Positions 61,779 to 64,000 of a stretch of 64,000 nucleotides of DNA are shown in pieces; positions within the stretch are counted from its first letter, which is position 1, and each line of letters begins with the position of its first letter. A program made the translations under genes and the position numbers. Origin of the DNA: Nitrospira sp. (lineage in GTDB: Bacteria > Nitrospirota > Nitrospiria > Nitrospirales > Nitrospiraceae); assembly GCA_018242765.1 (NCBI GenBank), contig JAFEBH010000009.1, positions 248,001 through 312,000 on the forward strand, read 5' to 3'. Under the pieces are notes generated by a model. The model was not told the DNA's origin. It ran no database searches and was given only the letters and a program-made list of their open reading frames with translations.

Positions 61779-63230
61779 ATGGCTAACAAGCACGCAGTCT
61801 TTCCCGTCATTATGGCCGGAGGAAGCGGGACCAGGTTTTGGCCCTTGAGCCGGCATCTGTTTCCAAAGCAGCTCTTGCGGATCGGTGGCAAACAGACGCT
61901 GATTCAACAAACGATGCAGCGCGTGCTTGGCTGTGCCCCGGCAGCCAACGTCTTGATTTCGACGAATGTCGCACAAGCTGACCTTATCCGTGTGCAACTC
62001 GCCGATTGGGCAGGAGATCTCGCCGATGGGTTTGTGCTTGAACCGGAAGGACGGAACACCGCCCCCGCTATTGCTTTGGCGGCTCTCGAGGCACAGCGTC
62101 GGGATCCGAATGCAGTGATGCTGGTGGTGCCTGCGGATCATGTGGTGACCGGGCAGCGTGACTTTGAAGCGGCTGTTCTGCTGGCCTGTCAATTGGCAGA
62201 AGCAGGCTACTTGGTCACCTTTGGGATTAAGCCGATTCGTCCGGAAACGGGCTATGGATATATCAAACCGAACGACAAGGTTGTACTGGAGAAACGAGGA
62301 AAGTTGCGTGGCTTTTCAGTTCACAAATTCATAGAGAAGCCGAATGTCGCCAGGGCGATGCAGTATCTCAAGGCCGGCAACTATTATTGGAACAGCGGGA
62401 TGTTTATCTGGCGGGCTGCGACGATTTTGGAAGAAATTCGCCGGCATCAGCCGGCCATTGCCGGAGCGATGGATCGAATCGGGGAGCTTCGCCTGAGTCA
62501 GGCACCCAGGTCAGCCATTGAAGGCCTCTATCGAGCGATCAAGCCGGTCTCCATCGACAATGGTGTGATGGAACGCTCGTCGAAAGCGGCCGTCATTCCG
62601 GTGGCGTTCAAATGGTCGGACGTCGGGAGTTGGGGAAGTCTGGATGAAGTGGCCTCAAGGGATAAGGCCGGGAATGTGACCACAGGGCGAGTGGTCGATA
62701 TCGAGAGTCGTCGGTCGATCGTCTATGCCGACCGGCGGGTCGTGGCGACGATCGGATTACAAGATATGGTCGTGGTGGATACACCGGATGCGACCTTGGT
62801 ATGCCCGAAGTCGCGAGCACAAGATGTGAAAAAGGTCGTCGACATTCTGAAACAGCAGAAGGCGCCGGAACAGTTGGAGCATCTGACCGTTCAGCGGCCA
62901 TGGGGGTCTTATACGGTGTTGGAAGAAGGTCCGGGGTTCAAAGTGAAGCGTGTGACGGTCAACCCAGGTGGGCGACTCTCACTCCAAATGCACCATCAAC
63001 GCAGTGAACATTGGGTCGTCATCGCTGGGACTGCGCGGGTGACCAGGGGTGAGGAGATGTTTGACTTGCAGGTTGGGCAGAGCACCGCCATTCCGGTGAA
63101 AACGCAACATCGCCTGGAAAACCAAGGGTCTGAGATCGTGCATATCATCGAGGTCCAGAATGGCCCGTACCTTGGTGAGGATGATATCGTCCGCTTCAAG
63201 GATGATTATGGGAGAACGGCGAGTCGCTGA
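61779..63230 (+). CDS. manC: Mannose-1-phosphate guanylyltransferase / mannose-6-phosphate isomerase
   Basis: 483 aa bifunctional enzyme. Residues 1-340: FPVIMAGGSGTRFWPLSRHLFPKQLL (nucleotidyltransferase loop and FPKQL), EPEGRNTAPAIALAA, VVPADHVV, FIEKPN and NSGMFIWRA. Residues about 365-480: type II cupin isomerase domain with RPWGSYTVLE, LSLQMHHQRSEHWVVIAGTA (metal ligands Gln, His, Glu) and HRLENQG. Makes GDP-mannose, precursor for GDP-fucose/colitose-type sugars. The next gene is a phosphomannomutase. Confidence 0.95.
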   Translation: MANKHAVFPVIMAGGSGTRFWPLSRHLFPKQLLRIGGKQTLIQQTMQRVLGCAPAANVLISTNVAQADLIRVQLADWAGDLADGFVLEPEGRNTAPAIALAALEAQRRDPNAVMLVVPADHVVTGQRDFEAAVLLACQLAEAGYLVTFGIKPIRPETGYGYIKPNDKVVLEKRGKLRGFSVHKFIEKPNVARAMQYLKAGNYYWNSGMFIWRAATILEEIRRHQPAIAGAMDRIGELRLSQAPRSAIEGLYRAIKPVSIDNGVMERSSKAAVIPVAFKWSDVGSWGSLDEVASRDKAGNVTTGRVVDIESRRSIVYADRRVVATIGLQDMVVVDTPDATLVCPKSRAQDVKKVVDILKQQKAPEQLEHLTVQRPWGSYTVLEEGPGFKVKRVTVNPGGRLSLQMHHQRSEHWVVIAGTARVTRGEEMFDLQVGQSTAIPVKTQHRLENQGSEIVHIIEVQNGPYLGEDDIVRFKDDYGRTASR

Positions 63231-63247
63231 CAGAGTAAGCTGACGGC

Positions 63248-63262
63248 CTGACACGATGTCAG
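63248..63262 (+). other. Small inverted repeat between manC and the phosphomannomutase gene
   Basis: CTGACA and TGTCAG form a perfect 6-bp stem around a CGA loop. It is short; function unknown, no T-run behind it. Confidence 0.2.
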
Positions 63263-63301
63263 CGTTCTTGTCTGTTCGCGTATCAGTATATTGGAGACGG
63301 C

Positions 63302-64000
63302 ATGGCACTATTTCGCGAATATGATCTTCGAGGCATCGTCGGCACCGAATTGACGGAGGAGTTGGCTCAGCGGGTGGGGCTTGCATATGCGACCTATGCC
63401 GGCAAGCGTGGAGTCAACGCTATCAGTGTAGGTCGTGACGGTCGTCTCAGTTCTCCGGCCCTACACAAGGCCCTGCTCAAGGGGCTGCTTGCTGGTGGGC
63501 TTGATGTCGTTGATATCGGAGTGTGTTCCTCTCCATTGGTGTATTTCTCGCTATTTACCCTCCCGATTGGCGGCGGCATCATGATCACCGGGAGCCACAA
63601 TGCGGCGGAGTATAATGGGTTTAAGATTTGTCTCGGAAAAACAGCGATCCATGGAGATGAACTTCAAGAACTGCGGCGGGTGATGGAAGCGGGCATCTTC
63701 GCCTCCGGGAGTGGTCGACTCTCCGAGTATCCGATTATCCCTGACTATCTAGGATACATCAAGAAAAGCTTTTCTCATATTAAGGCTGACCGGTTGCACG
63801 TCGTGATTGATTGCGGGAATGGAGCGGCGTCTCTCGTGGCCAAGCAAGCCCTTGAATTACTGGGATGTAAAGTCACGGGGCTCTATTGCGACCTAGACGG
63901 GCGTTTCCCCAACCACCATCCGGATCCCACGGTGCTTGAGAATTTGTCCGACCTGATGCAAGCGGTGAAGGCTCATGGGGCTGATGTCGGAATCGGCTAT
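63302..64000 (+). CDS. Phosphomannomutase/phosphoglucomutase (N-terminal half, runs off the right edge)
   Basis: 233 codons visible, beginning MALFREYDLRGIVGTELTEE (DLRG of AlgC/ManB-type mutases), VGRDGRLSS and the phosphoserine loop IMITGSHNAAEYNGFK, where Ser is the catalytic phosphate carrier. VVIDCGNGAAS starts domain 2. The enzyme interconverts mannose-6-phosphate and mannose-1-phosphate and feeds ManC. TTGGAGACGG is the ribosome site. The C-terminal half with the substrate and metal sites is outside. Confidence 0.93.
   Translation, partial: MALFREYDLRGIVGTELTEELAQRVGLAYATYAGKRGVNAISVGRDGRLSSPALHKALLKGLLAGGLDVVDIGVCSSPLVYFSLFTLPIGGGIMITGSHNAAEYNGFKICLGKTAIHGDELQELRRVMEAGIFASGSGRLSEYPIIPDYLGYIKKSFSHIKADRLHVVIDCGNGAASLVAKQALELLGCKVTGLYCDLDGRFPNHHPDPTVLENLSDLMQAVKAHGADVGIGY

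Noticed and set aside
1..64000. tRNA, rRNA, CRISPR array, insertion sequence or prophage
   Set aside because: No cloverleaf-like sequence, no regularly spaced repeats, no transposase or integrase sequence noticed. A tRNA scan would settle the first point.

Overview
The window is a chromosomal stretch of a Gram-negative, LPS-making bacterium. The lipid A route through LpxI, the order of the bamA/skp/fabZ/lpxA block, the frequent GTG and TTG starts and the style of the polysaccharide genes resemble the genus Nitrospira (Nitrospirota). This assignment is from memory of gene content, with no database search, and I hold it at about even odds or slightly better. Apart from lon and galU at the left end, every gene lies on the + strand, mostly in tight blocks with 4-base stop/start overlaps.

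Region 1 (1-1897, minus strand): the N-terminal third of the Lon protease and GalU. A 580-base gap without a convincing gene separates them from the divergent bamA block.

Region 2 (2480-20436): outer membrane and lipid A/core assembly. The order is bamA, two skp-like periplasmic chaperones (one a predicted lipoprotein), fabZ, lpxA, lpxI, a Gfo/Idh oxidoreductase, lpxB, msbA, a frameshifted DUF374 acyltransferase, waaA (Kdo transferase), lpxK, a waaF-gmhB fusion, a methyltransferase and two GT9 heptosyltransferase-type genes. lpxC, lpxD and hldE are not in the window.

Region 3 (20481-25239): start of a surface-polysaccharide locus. It holds a MarR-type EPS regulator with an added nucleotide-binding-like half, a broken four-helix-bundle gene, an UpxY/RfaH-type antiterminator, a Nudix hydrolase, a Wzx-like flippase and a GT2.

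Region 4 (25258-33171): a sugar-making cassette behind its own promoter-like site. It encodes a B12-type radical SAM enzyme, a heptose-7-phosphate kinase (HddA type), a GDP-fucose-synthase-like SDR, a two-gene miniature TPP enzyme, a DegT-fold PLP protein whose Schiff-base lysine is replaced by histidine (as in ColD/AscC 3-dehydratases), a heptose-1-phosphate guanylyltransferase (HddC type) and another SDR. Together they suggest a modified, deoxygenated and possibly branched GDP-heptose.

Region 5 (33273-46696): an ABC exporter (Wzm/Wzt), a giant carbamoyltransferase, methyltransferases and glycosyltransferases. A ~60-residue module that I do not recognise as a named domain occurs once in Wzt, four times in tandem in the carbamoyltransferase and once in a glycosyltransferase. 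It links exporter, modifying enzyme and polymer-building enzyme. By eye, 34.1-43.1 kb is A+T-richer than its flanks.

Region 6 (46737-64000): an asparagine synthetase-like amidotransferase, more glycosyltransferases, a WbpV/WbpL/WbpM-like set for starting a glycan on undecaprenyl phosphate, an O-antigen ligase/polymerase-type protein, and nucleotide-sugar supply genes (rmlA, rmlB, rmlD without rmlC, a KdsC-like phosphatase, manC and the start of a phosphomannomutase gene). No tRNA, rRNA, CRISPR array, insertion sequence or prophage was seen.
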